NCBI GenBank assembly: GCA_963765955.1
Contig: CAVXYA010000004.1
Coordinates: forward strand, 62,001-126,000
Direction of reading: 5' to 3'
From: JAXDMK01 sp963765955
Lineage (GTDB): Bacteria; Actinomycetota; Acidimicrobiia; Acidimicrobiales; AC-14
Length of the DNA: 64,000 bases
A program made the translations under genes and the position numbers. The notes below the pieces were generated by a model. That model was not told the DNA's origin. It saw nothing but the letters and a program-made list of their open reading frames with translations, and searched no databases. Below are positions 1-8,207 of the stretch, one piece after another. Every line of letters starts with the position of its first letter. Positions within the stretch are counted from its first letter, which is position 1.

Positions 1-57
1 CTGAGGTCGACCGTCCGGTCTCGGTGGATTCCACCCCCCCGTCGCCCGCCGCCGGGG

Positions 58-789
58 CTACCCCGGCTCCAGCGGCTCCGACGAAACCGGTGGATGCACC
101 AGCCGGTACCCCACCCCAGGCTCCGTGACCAGGCGGGGTCGCTCGGCGTCGTCGTCGAGCTTCTTGCGCAACTGGCTGGCGTAGACCCGCAGGTACTGGG
201 TCTCGGTGCCGTACTCCGGGCCCCATACCTCGCGCAGGATCGTGCGGTGGGTGAGCACCCGCCCCGGCCAGCGGGCCAGTAGGGCCAGGAAGGCGAACTC
301 CTTGGGCGTCAGCTCGACCGGCCGGCCGCCCACGGTGACCTGGTGGTGGGCGACGTCGACCCGCACGTCGCCCACCTCCAGCACCGCCTGGTCAGCGGGT
401 CCGGCGCCGGGCTCGGGCGAGGGGCGGTGGCGGAGGGCGACCCGCACCCGGGCCAGCAGCTCGGGCATGGAGAACGGCTTGGTCACGTAGTCGTCGGCTC
501 CCTCGTCGAGGGCGAGCACCTTGCGGGCCTCGGAACCCTCCGCCGACAGGACCACGATGGGCAGGTTCGTCCAACCGCGGATGCGACGGCAGACCTCGAC
601 ACCGTCGATGTCGGGGAGATTGAGGTCGAGGACGACGAGGGCGGGCGATTCGAGGGCGGTGAGGTCGATCGCCTGTTGGCCGGTCACGGCTGTCAGCACC
701 CGGTAGCCACGCGCCTCCAGTCCCGCCCGCAGGGCCCGCAGGATGGCGGGCTCGTCGTCGACCACCAGGACAGTCTGGGAGCGCGTCAT
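58..789 (-). CDS. kdpE: KdpE-like OmpR-family response regulator
   Basis: A 243-residue DNA-binding response regulator. The receiver domain (residues 1-120) has the acidic pair DDE near residue 11, phospho-acceptor Asp55 in VVLDLNLPD and the switch Lys in DDYVTKPF. The C-terminal winged helix (about 140-235) ends in the usual GVGYRLV hairpin. It starts 5 nt after the stop of the upstream histidine kinase, so the two form one operon. The kinase has a KdpD-type membrane domain, so this is the KdpE-type partner, expected to respond to potassium or turgor. No kdpFABC genes are in the window. The likely target is the divergent KimA-like permease (inference from position). The ATG start fits the operon spacing. 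Confidence 0.88.
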   Translation of the reverse strand: MTRSQTVLVVDDEPAILRALRAGLEARGYRVLTAVTGQQAIDLTALESPALVVLDLNLPDIDGVEVCRRIRGWTNLPIVVLSAEGSEARKVLALDEGADDYVTKPFSMPELLARVRVALRHRPSPEPGAGPADQAVLEVGDVRVDVAHHQVTVGGRPVELTPKEFAFLALLARWPGRVLTHRTILREVWGPEYGTETQYLRVYASQLRKKLDDDAERPRLVTEPGVGYRLVHPPVSSEPLEPG

Positions 790-794
790 GCCCG

Positions 795-1964
795 TCAGGG
801 CTTGCGGGCGGGAAGGGTGAAGGCGAAGGTGGCGCCGCCGCCCGGCGTCCGGTCGACCCGGATGCGTCCGCCATGGGCCTCGACCACCGCCTTGCAGATG
901 GCCAGTCCGACGCCGCTCGAGCGGCTGTCCTCGCCCCGGCGGAAGGGTTCGAACACCCGCTCCCGCTCCCAGTCGGGCACCCCGATGCCCTCGTCGGCGA
1001 TCCAGACCTCGACCTGACCTGCTGCCGCGCCGGTGGTCGCATCGAGGCGCCGGCCGCCGATACGGACGGTGGAGCCCGGAGGGGCGTGGCGGCCGGCGTT
1101 CTCGAGCAGGTTGGTGGCCACCTGCTCCAGCTGGGTGTAGTCGCCGTCGACCAACGGGAGGTCGGACGGCAGGTCGACCTCCACCCGGACGTGGCGGAAC
1201 AGCCCGGACAGGCGCCGCAGGCGCTCGGCCACCAGCTCGTCGACGGGCACCGCCTGGCGCTCGGGATCGAGGGCGCCCGCCTCGATCCGGCTCAGCGACA
1301 GGAGGTTGGCCACGATGCGGTCGAGGCGCTCGGCCTCGTCGCACACCGTTCCCAGCAGCTCGATGCGGACCGGCTCCTCGTAGACGACGCCGTCCCTCAG
1401 GTCGGACGCGACCGCCCGGATGGTGGCCAGCGGGCTGCGGAGGTCGTGGGACACCGAGCGCAGGAGGGCGGAACGCTGCTGGTCCACCCGCTCGAGCACT
1501 TCCATGCGGGCCACATCCTCGCTCAGCCGGGCCCGCTCCTCGTCGGCCGCCTGGAGGCGCTCGTAGAGCCCGCGCACCTCGGCCTCCCGCGCCTCCGCCG
1601 CCCGCCGACGGTCGGCCTCCGCCGCCGTCAGCAGACCCACCACCAGGGCCACCGAAAGGAAGACGCCCAGAGCCACCCAGTCCTCCCAGACGTCGACCTT
1701 CAGGGCCCAATAGGGACGGATGAAGGCCAGGTTGAGACCGGCGGCGGCCGCCACCGCCGTCAGCACCGCCGACGACGACCCTCCGAGGACACCCGCGGCC
1801 ACCACCGCCAGGACCAGGAGGAGTGCGGGGGCGGTGCCCGTGATGTCGGCCCGGAGGGGAACCAGGGCGGAAATCACCACCAGGGTCACACCGATGCCGA
1901 CGGCCGTGCCCAGCCGCGGAGAACGGACCTGGGGGCGGGGGTCGGGCAGGCGGGACTGGCCCAT
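795..1964 (-). CDS. KdpD-like sensor histidine kinase (DUF4118, no Usp domain)
   Basis: A 389-residue membrane sensor kinase. Residues about 19-112 form four closely packed hydrophobic helices of the DUF4118 (KdpD membrane) type, followed by a charged coiled-coil linker (115-165). The HisKA motif SVSHDLRSPLATIRA carries His173, and the ATPase domain shows N box NLLENAGRHA, G1 DEGIGVP and G2 GVGLAICKAV. The N-terminal KdpD sensor and Usp-like domains of the about 900-residue enterobacterial protein are absent. Such short KdpD-like kinases are common in actinobacteria. The ATG at 1964 was chosen because the membrane domain begins soon after it; the frame is open further upstream but reads into the divergent permease gene. 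The stimulus is probably potassium or osmotic state (inference). Confidence 0.88.
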   Translation of the reverse strand: MGQSRLPDPRPQVRSPRLGTAVGIGVTLVVISALVPLRADITGTAPALLLVLAVVAAGVLGGSSSAVLTAVAAAAGLNLAFIRPYWALKVDVWEDWVALGVFLSVALVVGLLTAAEADRRRAAEAREAEVRGLYERLQAADEERARLSEDVARMEVLERVDQQRSALLRSVSHDLRSPLATIRAVASDLRDGVVYEEPVRIELLGTVCDEAERLDRIVANLLSLSRIEAGALDPERQAVPVDELVAERLRRLSGLFRHVRVEVDLPSDLPLVDGDYTQLEQVATNLLENAGRHAPPGSTVRIGGRRLDATTGAAAGQVEVWIADEGIGVPDWERERVFEPFRRGEDSRSSGVGLAICKAVVEAHGGRIRVDRTPGGGATFAFTLPARKP

Positions 1965-1986
1965 TCGGACTGATCTTTGCGCATTC

Positions 1987-2023
1987 TTGACGAATCGACC
2001 GGCCCCCTTGACCCGCCCTTGAC
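1987..2023. promoter_or_regulatory. Three CTTGAC direct repeats, candidate KdpE operator
   Basis: TTGAC occurs at 1987, 2008 and 2019, each preceded by C, in the 84-bp gap between the divergent kinase and permease starts. The spacings of 21 and 11 bp put all copies on one face of the helix, as expected for an OmpR-family dimer on direct repeats. One copy could also serve as a -35 element, although no convincing -10 was found at standard spacing. Binding by the KdpE-like regulator is inference. Confidence 0.4.
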
Positions 2024-2048
2024 GGGGCCGGGGAGATGATCGAAGGCG

Positions 2049-3986
2049 ATGACCCTGACTGCGCCGCCCGAGCCCCTCCCCCCGGCCCCTGCCCCACCGT
2101 CGGCCGGGATCGTCGAGCGGGGCAAGGACCGGCTGCTCGGTCCGCCTCTCAACACCGAGCAGCTGGTCCACGAGCGCCTGGGCAAGCCCACCGCCCTGGC
2201 CGTGTTCGCGTCGGACAACCTGTCGTCGTCGGCCTACGCCACCGAGGAGATCCTCAGAGTCCTCGTGCCGGCCGTGGGCCTGGCCGCCTTCTCGCTGGTC
2301 GTACCCCTGACGCTGGCGATGCTCGTGGTGCTTGCCTTCCTGATCCTGTCCTACCGGCAGACGATCAAGGCCTACCCGAGCGCGGGCGGTGCCTACGTGG
2401 TGACCAGGGACAACTTCGGCATCGTCCCCGCCCAGGTGGCCGGGGTATCGCTGCTGGCGGACTACGTGCTGACGGTCGCAGTGTCGGTGGCGGCGGGGAC
2501 GGCCGCCCTCACGTCCGCGTTTCCCGCCCTGGTGCCCTGGTCGGTGCCGATCGCGGTCGTCTTCATCCTCGTCGTCGCCTACGGCAACCTCCGGGGCGTG
2601 CGGGAGTCGGGGAAGCTCTTCGCCCTCCCGACCTACTTCTTCATCGCCAACATGGCGGTGCTCCTCGGTGCCGGCCTGGTGCGGATGCTCACCGCTGGCC
2701 TCCCGACGGCCCCCCTCGAAGCCGAGGGACTCCTCCCCATGGGCACCGCCGGCGACGGCCTGTTCCTCGGGGCGGCCCTGTTCGTCATGCTCCACGCCTT
2801 TGCCTCAGGCGGGGCCGCGGTGACCGGGGTGGAGGCCATCTCCAACGGCGTCCCCGCGTTCAGGGTGCCCGAGTGGCGCAACGCCCGGACCACCCTCGTC
2901 ATCATGGGGGCGGCGCTCGGGACGATGTTCCTGGGGCTCTCGGTGCTGGCCGGCCGGATGCAGGTCGTCCCCTTCGCCGAGGGCTCGCCCACGGTGATCG
3001 CCCAGATCGGCCGGCTCGTCTACGGAGGCGGCGCCGCCGGTCACGTCCTGTTCTTCGCCCTCCAGGCGGGGACGATGCTCATCCTCGTCCTGGCCGCCAA
3101 CACCTCGTTCGCCGACTTCCCCCGCCTGGCGTCGTTCCATGCCGCCGACGGCTTCCTGCCCCGCCGCCTCCTCCACCGCGGCCACCGCCTGGTCTTCTCG
3201 ACTGGGATCCTCTGGCTGACGGCGGCCGCGATCGCCCTGGTCGTCATCACCCGGGCCAAGGTCGACCATCTCATCCCCCTCTACGCGGTGGGGGTGTTCA
3301 CATCGTTCACGCTGTCGCAGGCGGGGATGACCCGGCACCACCTCCGCCTACGGGAGCCGGGCTGGCGGGTCGGGCTCGCAGTCAACGGCATCGGGGCGGT
3401 GCTGTCGGCGGTGGTCCTGCTGGTCATCACCATCACCAAGTTCACCCACGGAGCCTGGGTGATCGTGGTGCTGGTACCGGTGAGCGTCATGCTCATCATG
3501 CGCCTTCATCGCCAGTACGAGCAGGAGGAGGCGGAGCTGGTGCACGACGCCCGTGTCGCCGCCACTGCGCCCATCCTCCGCCGCCACGTCGTGCTAGTGC
3601 TGGTCGACCGGCTCGATCGCAGCGCGGCGCGGGCCATCCAGTACGCCCGTACGCTTGCCCCCGACGAGCTGCGGGCCGTCCACATCGCGTCCGACCTGGC
3701 CGCGGCCGAGGCGCTGGCCGACGAGTGGGCCCGGCTGGGCCTGTCCCGCCTCCCCCTCGAGCTGGTCGACTGCCCCGACCGCCGGCTGAGCCAGTCGCTG
3801 GTGGAGGTGGTGAGCGAGGCCCTCGTCGGTGGGGACACCGAGGTGAGCGTGCTCCTGCCCCGCCGCTGCTACCGGCGCACCTGGCACCGGCTGCTCCACG
3901 ACCGCACGGCCGACCGCCTGGCTGGCGCCATCGCCGGCCTCCCCCACGCCAACGTGACCTTCGTCCCCTACCACCTCGGCCAATGA
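2049..3986 (+). CDS. APC-superfamily permease, KimA/YdaO-like potassium or amino-acid transporter
   Basis: A 645-residue polytopic protein with about 12 hydrophobic segments between residues 55 and 485, and a soluble C-terminal domain (about 500-645) with a universal-stress-protein-like feel (RRHVVLVLVDRLDRS, ARTLAPDELRAVHIAS). The first helix carries ASDNLSSSAYATEEIL, close to the KimA (YdaO) K+ importer signature, and YPSAGGAY follows. From memory, mycobacterial Rv2690c belongs to the same family and lies near trkA-type genes. Potassium uptake is supported by the divergent KdpDE-like system; amino-acid transport is the alternative. The ATG at 2049 follows a purine-rich stretch. The gene overlaps the next one by 4 nt (ATGA). 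Confidence 0.85.
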   Translation: MTLTAPPEPLPPAPAPPSAGIVERGKDRLLGPPLNTEQLVHERLGKPTALAVFASDNLSSSAYATEEILRVLVPAVGLAAFSLVVPLTLAMLVVLAFLILSYRQTIKAYPSAGGAYVVTRDNFGIVPAQVAGVSLLADYVLTVAVSVAAGTAALTSAFPALVPWSVPIAVVFILVVAYGNLRGVRESGKLFALPTYFFIANMAVLLGAGLVRMLTAGLPTAPLEAEGLLPMGTAGDGLFLGAALFVMLHAFASGGAAVTGVEAISNGVPAFRVPEWRNARTTLVIMGAALGTMFLGLSVLAGRMQVVPFAEGSPTVIAQIGRLVYGGGAAGHVLFFALQAGTMLILVLAANTSFADFPRLASFHAADGFLPRRLLHRGHRLVFSTGILWLTAAAIALVVITRAKVDHLIPLYAVGVFTSFTLSQAGMTRHHLRLREPGWRVGLAVNGIGAVLSAVVLLVITITKFTHGAWVIVVLVPVSVMLIMRLHRQYEQEEAELVHDARVAATAPILRRHVVLVLVDRLDRSAARAIQYARTLAPDELRAVHIASDLAAAEALADEWARLGLSRLPLELVDCPDRRLSQSLVEVVSEALVGGDTEVSVLLPRRCYRRTWHRLLHDRTADRLAGAIAGLPHANVTFVPYHLGQ

Positions 3987-4258
3987 CGATCGCCGACGTC
4001 GAGTGGCGTACCCGCGTCCGGGTCACGGGACGCGTCCGGTCGGTCCGGGTCCAGCCCCGGGCCGGCGTCGCAACCCTCGAATGCACCCTGGTCGACGCCA
4101 CAGGCGGCATCAGCGTCGTCTTCCTCGGCCGGCGCAAGGTGGCCGGCATCCACCCCGGCACCCTCCTGGCGGTGGCGGGCATGGCGGGCTGCTACCACGA
4201 CCGCCTGGCCATACTGAACCCGGACTACGAGATCCTGCCTGCTGAGTCGGGGCACTGA
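3983..4258 (+). CDS. OB-fold nucleic-acid-binding domain protein
   Basis: A 91-residue protein that is almost entirely one OB-fold: RVRVTGRVRSVRV as strand 1, a central LECTLVDATGGISVVFLG, and GTLLAVAGMAGCYHDRLAILNPDYEIL as the closing strands. It resembles the small actinobacterial OB proteins such as mycobacterial Rv2694c, which sit near potassium-transport genes (from memory). The ATG overlaps the permease stop as ATGA, so translation is probably coupled. The partner and nucleic-acid ligand are unknown. Cytoplasmic: there is no signal or membrane segment. Confidence 0.75.
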   Translation: MTIADVEWRTRVRVTGRVRSVRVQPRAGVATLECTLVDATGGISVVFLGRRKVAGIHPGTLLAVAGMAGCYHDRLAILNPDYEILPAESGH

Positions 4259-4261
4259 TCT

Positions 4262-4500
4262 CCGCTCGGCCGACCGGACGACGAAGGGTCCACACCAGGC
4301 GCGCCAGGAACACGCCCAGCGCCACCGGGTCCTCCCACACGCGTCGACCTCGGGCTATGCCGCCACCACCGTCGACACCCACACGACGGCGGGCGTCGAA
4401 CTGGTCCCGCACGGGTACCGGGGCGGCGATCGATCACCACCAGGGCCCCGTCCACCCCCACCACCGGGCCCGTCCGGGGACGTGCCGGGGCGGACGAAAC
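4262..4500 (-). pseudogene. Decayed fragment of a KdpD-like DUF4118 membrane domain
   Basis: This gap, about 345 bp between the OB-fold gene and the polysaccharide cluster, is not featureless. On the minus strand it reads VWEDPVALGVFLARLVW, matching VWEDWVALGVFL in the intact kinase at 795-1964. A 36-bp block at about 4307-4342 agrees with the kinase DNA at about 1656-1691 at 31 of 36 positions. Weaker patches follow (CACCACCAGGGCC near 4436). No kinase catalytic part is present, and the open frame runs out into unrelated sequence. It looks like the remnant of a duplicated kinase 5' end. Confidence 0.55.
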
Positions 4501-4592
4501 CAGGTCATCGACACCCGATCCTTGCGGGCTCCGGCCGGCTCGGGGACGGTCCGCCCCGGGCCCGGCATCGCCGTGCCGGGCGGGACGGGCGG

Positions 4593-4598
4593 TATGCT
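4593..4598 (+). promoter_or_regulatory. -10 box TATGCT, leaderless promoter
   Basis: TATGCT ends 6 nt before the GTG at 4605, so transcription would begin at or next to the start codon. There is no Shine-Dalgarno sequence before the GTG, which fits leaderless translation, common in actinobacteria. It supports the GTG over start codons further upstream. Confidence 0.55.
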
Positions 4599-4604
4599 CC
4601 CGCG

Positions 4605-6305
4605 GTGCCGCGAGCCACGCCAGAGGCGCCGGATCTCGTCGTCCAGGAGTACCTCCGGGTCCTGAAGCGGTGGAAGTGGGTGATTCTGGTCGTCGTCCTG
4701 GGCTGCGTCGGCGCGACCCTCGGATGGTCGCTGAACCAGGCGAAGGTCTACCAGTCCCAGGCAGAGGTCCTCCTCCAACCACGGAGCAACGAGAACCTTT
4801 TCAACGCCCTGAACGACATCCGCGACCCGACCCGGCTGGCGCAGACGGAGATGAAGGTCATCGAGAGCCAGCCGGTCCGCGAGCTGGTCGCTCGAACCCT
4901 GGGCTCGGACCCCGCCATCGAGACCAGCCAGAGCGGCGTGGCCGACATCATCGAGATCCGGGCGAGGGACGTCGACCCCATCCGAGCGGCGGCGATCGCC
5001 AACGCCTATGCCGACGGGTACATCGAGTTCCGCCACACCAGGGCGATCGACGACATCCTCGCCGCCAGCGCCCAGATCCAGGCTCGCATCGACAGCCTGC
5101 AGCGGGAGATCGAGGCTCTCGCGGCCGAGACCCCACCCGGCGACCCGGCGACTGCGTCGCCGGCCAACGCGGTCGTCGCCTCCCAGATCGCCTCCCTCGG
5201 CGCGCAGCAAAGCACCTTCAAACAGAAGTTCGACCAGCTCGAGGTCGACAGCGCGCTCACGACGGGCGGGGCGGAGGTCGTGAACCCAGCTGTACCGTCG
5301 ACATCGCCCGTGGAGCCGTCGCCAGTGAGCGACGGGCTCACCGCCGCCGTGGTCGGTGTCATCCTGGCCCTCGGCATCGCCTTCCTCCTCGAGTATCTCG
5401 ACGACTCCATCAAGACCAAGGAGCATCTCGAGCGAGCGATCGGCCCTGGCGTCCCGACGCTCGGCCTCATCCCGGAGATCGACAACGCCGACCTCGACCG
5501 ATCGGCCTCCGTGGGGGTGGTCGCAACCGGGTCACGGCCGGCCGAGGCCTTCCGGGCGCTGCGCACCTCCATCCAGTTCGTCGGCCTGGAGGAACCCCGA
5601 TTGCTGCAGGTGACGAGCCCCACCCTGGCCGAGGGCAAGACCACCACCGCCGTCAATCTCGCCATCGTGCTGGCTCGAGCGGGGATGAAGGTGGTGCTGG
5701 CCGACTGCGACCTGCGCCGGCCTCGGGTCCACCAGATGTTCAACCTTCCGATGGCCCCCGGCTTCACCTCGGTCGTCATGGGCGAATCTCCCATAGGGAC
5801 GACGCTGCACCGGATCCCCGATGCCGGCCATCTGCACGTCCTGACGTCGGGGCCCATCCCCCCGAACCCGTCCGAAATCCTGTTCCACAGGCGCACGGCC
5901 GACATCCTCGACAGCCTGGCCGATCTGGCCGACATCGTCCTTCTCGACTCACCTCCGCTGCTCCCCGTCACCGACGCCAGCGTGCTGGCCGGGCGGGTCA
6001 CCGCCGTGCTCCTGGTCGCGGCCGCCGGCCGCACCCGGCAACGGCAGATCCGGCGGGCGGTGGAGCTCCTCGGTCAGGTCCACGCCCCCCTGGTCGGGAC
6101 GGTGCTCGTCCGGGTGCGAGCCGACGCCCGCAACTACGACGACTACTCCCACTACGCGGCCGAAAGCCCCGCCAACGGACGCCGGCCCTCGGGCAAGGGG
6201 AGTGGCAAAGGGAGCAACGACACCACGCATTCCGCCCGCCGGATGGCGCGCCAACACTCGTCGCCCAGCCCGGGTGCAGAGCGCCGGTCGAGTGACGCCA
6301 CATGA
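4605..6305 (+). CDS. Polysaccharide co-polymerase / BY-type tyrosine kinase (Wzz-CpsD fusion)
   Basis: A 566-residue protein that controls chain length and export of surface polysaccharide. A Wzz domain has a first helix at about 24-42 (WVILVVVLGCVGATLGW), a periplasmic coiled-coil region and a second helix at about 243-265. The cytoplasmic ATPase follows: Walker A AEGKTTTAV (about 341), Walker A' VVLADCDLRRPR (about 362) and Walker B IVLLDSPPLL (about 443). The tail holds a tyrosine cluster (NYDDYSHY, about 509) as the likely autophosphorylation site. First gene of the polysaccharide cluster, with an apparent leaderless promoter. In Firmicutes the two halves are often separate; the fused form is usual in actinobacteria and proteobacteria. 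Confidence 0.88.
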   Translation: MPRATPEAPDLVVQEYLRVLKRWKWVILVVVLGCVGATLGWSLNQAKVYQSQAEVLLQPRSNENLFNALNDIRDPTRLAQTEMKVIESQPVRELVARTLGSDPAIETSQSGVADIIEIRARDVDPIRAAAIANAYADGYIEFRHTRAIDDILAASAQIQARIDSLQREIEALAAETPPGDPATASPANAVVASQIASLGAQQSTFKQKFDQLEVDSALTTGGAEVVNPAVPSTSPVEPSPVSDGLTAAVVGVILALGIAFLLEYLDDSIKTKEHLERAIGPGVPTLGLIPEIDNADLDRSASVGVVATGSRPAEAFRALRTSIQFVGLEEPRLLQVTSPTLAEGKTTTAVNLAIVLARAGMKVVLADCDLRRPRVHQMFNLPMAPGFTSVVMGESPIGTTLHRIPDAGHLHVLTSGPIPPNPSEILFHRRTADILDSLADLADIVLLDSPPLLPVTDASVLAGRVTAVLLVAAAGRTRQRQIRRAVELLGQVHAPLVGTVLVRVRADARNYDDYSHYAAESPANGRRPSGKGSGKGSNDTTHSARRMARQHSSPSPGAERRSSDAT

Positions 6306-6335
6306 CGCCGGCGCGGGACCGGGGCGCGGCGTTCG

Positions 6336-7490
6336 ATGGTCACTGAGACGCCCCACGATCGGGCTGTCGCCTTCGCCCCCCCGAGCATCACCGACGACGA
6401 CATCGACGCCGTCGTGGCTGTGCTGCGCAGCGGCTGGCTGACCTCCGGCACCCAGGTCAGAGCCCTCGAGCGCGAGCTGGCCGACTACCTCGACGCGCCG
6501 GACGTGGTGGTGGTGTCCTCGGGAACGGCATCCCTGGAGATCGCCTTCGCCTTCCTCGACCTCCCGCCCCGAGCCCGGGTGGGGGTACCGACGTGGACCT
6601 TCGCCGCGTCCGCCCTCGCCCCCGCCCGGCTGGGCGCGATCCCGGTCCTCCTCGACGTGGACGCCGATTCGCTGAACCTCTCGGCCCCGGCACTGGAGGC
6701 TGCGCTGGCCACGGGGCTGGACGCGGTCGTCGCCGTCCACTTCGGTGGCGTTCCCGTCGACACCGAAATCCACCGCCTGTGCGCCTCGGCAGGGGTCCCG
6801 GTGGTGGAGGACGCGGCCCACGCCTTCTCCGCCAGCGACCACCGCGGCCGCCTCTCGGGCCGGGGCAGCGTCGGCGCCGGCTTCTCCTTCTACGCCACCA
6901 AGAACCTGACCTCGGCCGAGGGCGGAGCCCTCGCCACCCACGACCCGGCCGTGGCATCGTTCGCTCGCACCTACCGCCTCCACGGCCTGTCGGCCAGCGG
7001 CCCCGCCGACAACGGGCACCAAGCCGAGTACGGCTACGACTGCACGATGGCGGGCGCCAAGGCCAACCTCTCCGACGTCCTGGCGGCACTGGCCCGCTCC
7101 CAGCTGTCCCGCATCGACGAGCTCCAGGCCCGTCGTCGGGCGCTGGTGGAGCGCTACCGGGATCGGCTGGGCCCGGTCGGAGACGTCGATCTGGTACCCG
7201 ATCGGTTGGCCGCCGGGGGGAGCGACCACCTGCTGGTGGTGCTGGTCCCCGACGGCACTCGCCCCGCGGTCAGGGCCGCGCTGGCCCGGGAGGGCGTGCA
7301 GACGAGCATCCACTTCCGGCCGCTACACGACCTTCGTTGGTTTCGCGACCACGCCGAGATAGGGCCCGGAGGAGTTCCCGTCGCCGACCGGCTGGGGCCG
7401 CGGGCGCTGAGCCTCCCCCTCCATATCGGGATGGCCGACCACGACGTCGACACCGTGTGCGACGTCCTCGTCGACAGCCTCGCCGGGTGA
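6336..7490 (+). CDS. DegT/DnrJ/EryC1/StrS aminotransferase
   Basis: A 384-residue PLP enzyme that transaminates a nucleotide-linked keto-sugar to an amino sugar. Diagnostic parts are the cofactor-pocket SSGTASLEIAF, VVEDAAHAFSA, and the Schiff-base lysine at about 189 in FYATKNLTSAEGG. The substrate is not readable from sequence; it would supply one amino sugar of the repeat unit or the first residue for the sugar transferase whose gene overlaps its stop. A second family member lies at 33807. Start ATG, 30 nt after the kinase gene. Confidence 0.88.
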   Translation: MVTETPHDRAVAFAPPSITDDDIDAVVAVLRSGWLTSGTQVRALERELADYLDAPDVVVVSSGTASLEIAFAFLDLPPRARVGVPTWTFAASALAPARLGAIPVLLDVDADSLNLSAPALEAALATGLDAVVAVHFGGVPVDTEIHRLCASAGVPVVEDAAHAFSASDHRGRLSGRGSVGAGFSFYATKNLTSAEGGALATHDPAVASFARTYRLHGLSASGPADNGHQAEYGYDCTMAGAKANLSDVLAALARSQLSRIDELQARRRALVERYRDRLGPVGDVDLVPDRLAAGGSDHLLVVLVPDGTRPAVRAALAREGVQTSIHFRPLHDLRWFRDHAEIGPGGVPVADRLGPRALSLPLHIGMADHDVDTVCDVLVDSLAG

Positions 7491-8206
7491 CGGTCACCGC
7501 CTGGGTGGCGCGGCGCTGGAACCTCGACCTCGCCATCGCCGCCCTCCTTCTCGTCCTCACCCTCCCAGTGCTCCTCCTCCTGGCCATCGCCATACAGGCC
7601 ACCTCCGGCGGTCCAGCCGTCATTCGCGTGCCTCGGGTCGGCCGGGGGGGAGCCCTGTTCGGCATGTGGAAGCTGCGCACGATGCACCGTCGACCCGGGC
7701 CGGGCCTCTCCGCGGCCGGCGACCCCAGGGTCACCCGCCTCGGACGGTTCCTCCGTCGCGCCCACCTCGACGAGGTCCCCCAGCTGCTCAACGTCATCTG
7801 CGGCGATATGGCGCTGGTCGGGCCGCGACCGGAAGCACCCGAGTACGTCGATCGGGCCGATGCTCGCTGGACCGACGTCCTCGCCGCCCGCCCCGGCATC
7901 ATCGGCCCGACGCAGCTCCTGGTCCACCAGTTCGAAGCCCAGTTCCTCGCCATCTCCGGCGAGGACGGCTACCGGACGCACCTGCTGCCCATGAAGCTGG
8001 CCATCGACAGCTGGTACGTGGGCCGGGCCTCGCCCGTCCTCGACGCCGCGGTGGCGGTGGGGGCCCTTCAGGAGCTGGTGCTCCGCCGCCACGCCTCGAT
8101 CTCCAAGCGGGTGCGACGCGAGGTACCCGAGGCTCTGCTGATCCCGTCGGGCCTGTCTCTCGGGCGGGCAGAGCCCGCCGACGAGGCCGGCCACCAGCCT
8201 GCCTGA
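7487..8206 (+). CDS. Initiating sugar-1-phosphate transferase (WcaJ/PglC type)
   Basis: A 239-residue member of the bacterial sugar transferase family, which moves a phospho-sugar from a nucleotide donor to undecaprenyl phosphate to start a repeat unit. One N-terminal hydrophobic helix (about 12-36) precedes the catalytic core with MWKLRTM, RLGRFLRRAHLDEVPQLLNV, GPRPEAPEYV and RPGIIGPTQL. The short form lacks the extra N-terminal membrane region of WbaP. The GTG start overlaps the aminotransferase stop (GTGA), so the two are probably translated together, and that enzyme may make its sugar. Confidence 0.9.
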   Translation: MTVTAWVARRWNLDLAIAALLLVLTLPVLLLLAIAIQATSGGPAVIRVPRVGRGGALFGMWKLRTMHRRPGPGLSAAGDPRVTRLGRFLRRAHLDEVPQLLNVICGDMALVGPRPEAPEYVDRADARWTDVLAARPGIIGPTQLLVHQFEAQFLAISGEDGYRTHLLPMKLAIDSWYVGRASPVLDAAVAVGALQELVLRRHASISKRVRREVPEALLIPSGLSLGRAEPADEAGHQPA

Positions 8207-8207
8207 C

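Noticed and set aside
2008..2042. TTGACC/TTGACG as ordinary -35 boxes for the permease
   Set aside because: No TAnnnT was found 16-19 bp downstream of any copy before the ATG at 2049, so a regulator-site reading is preferred.
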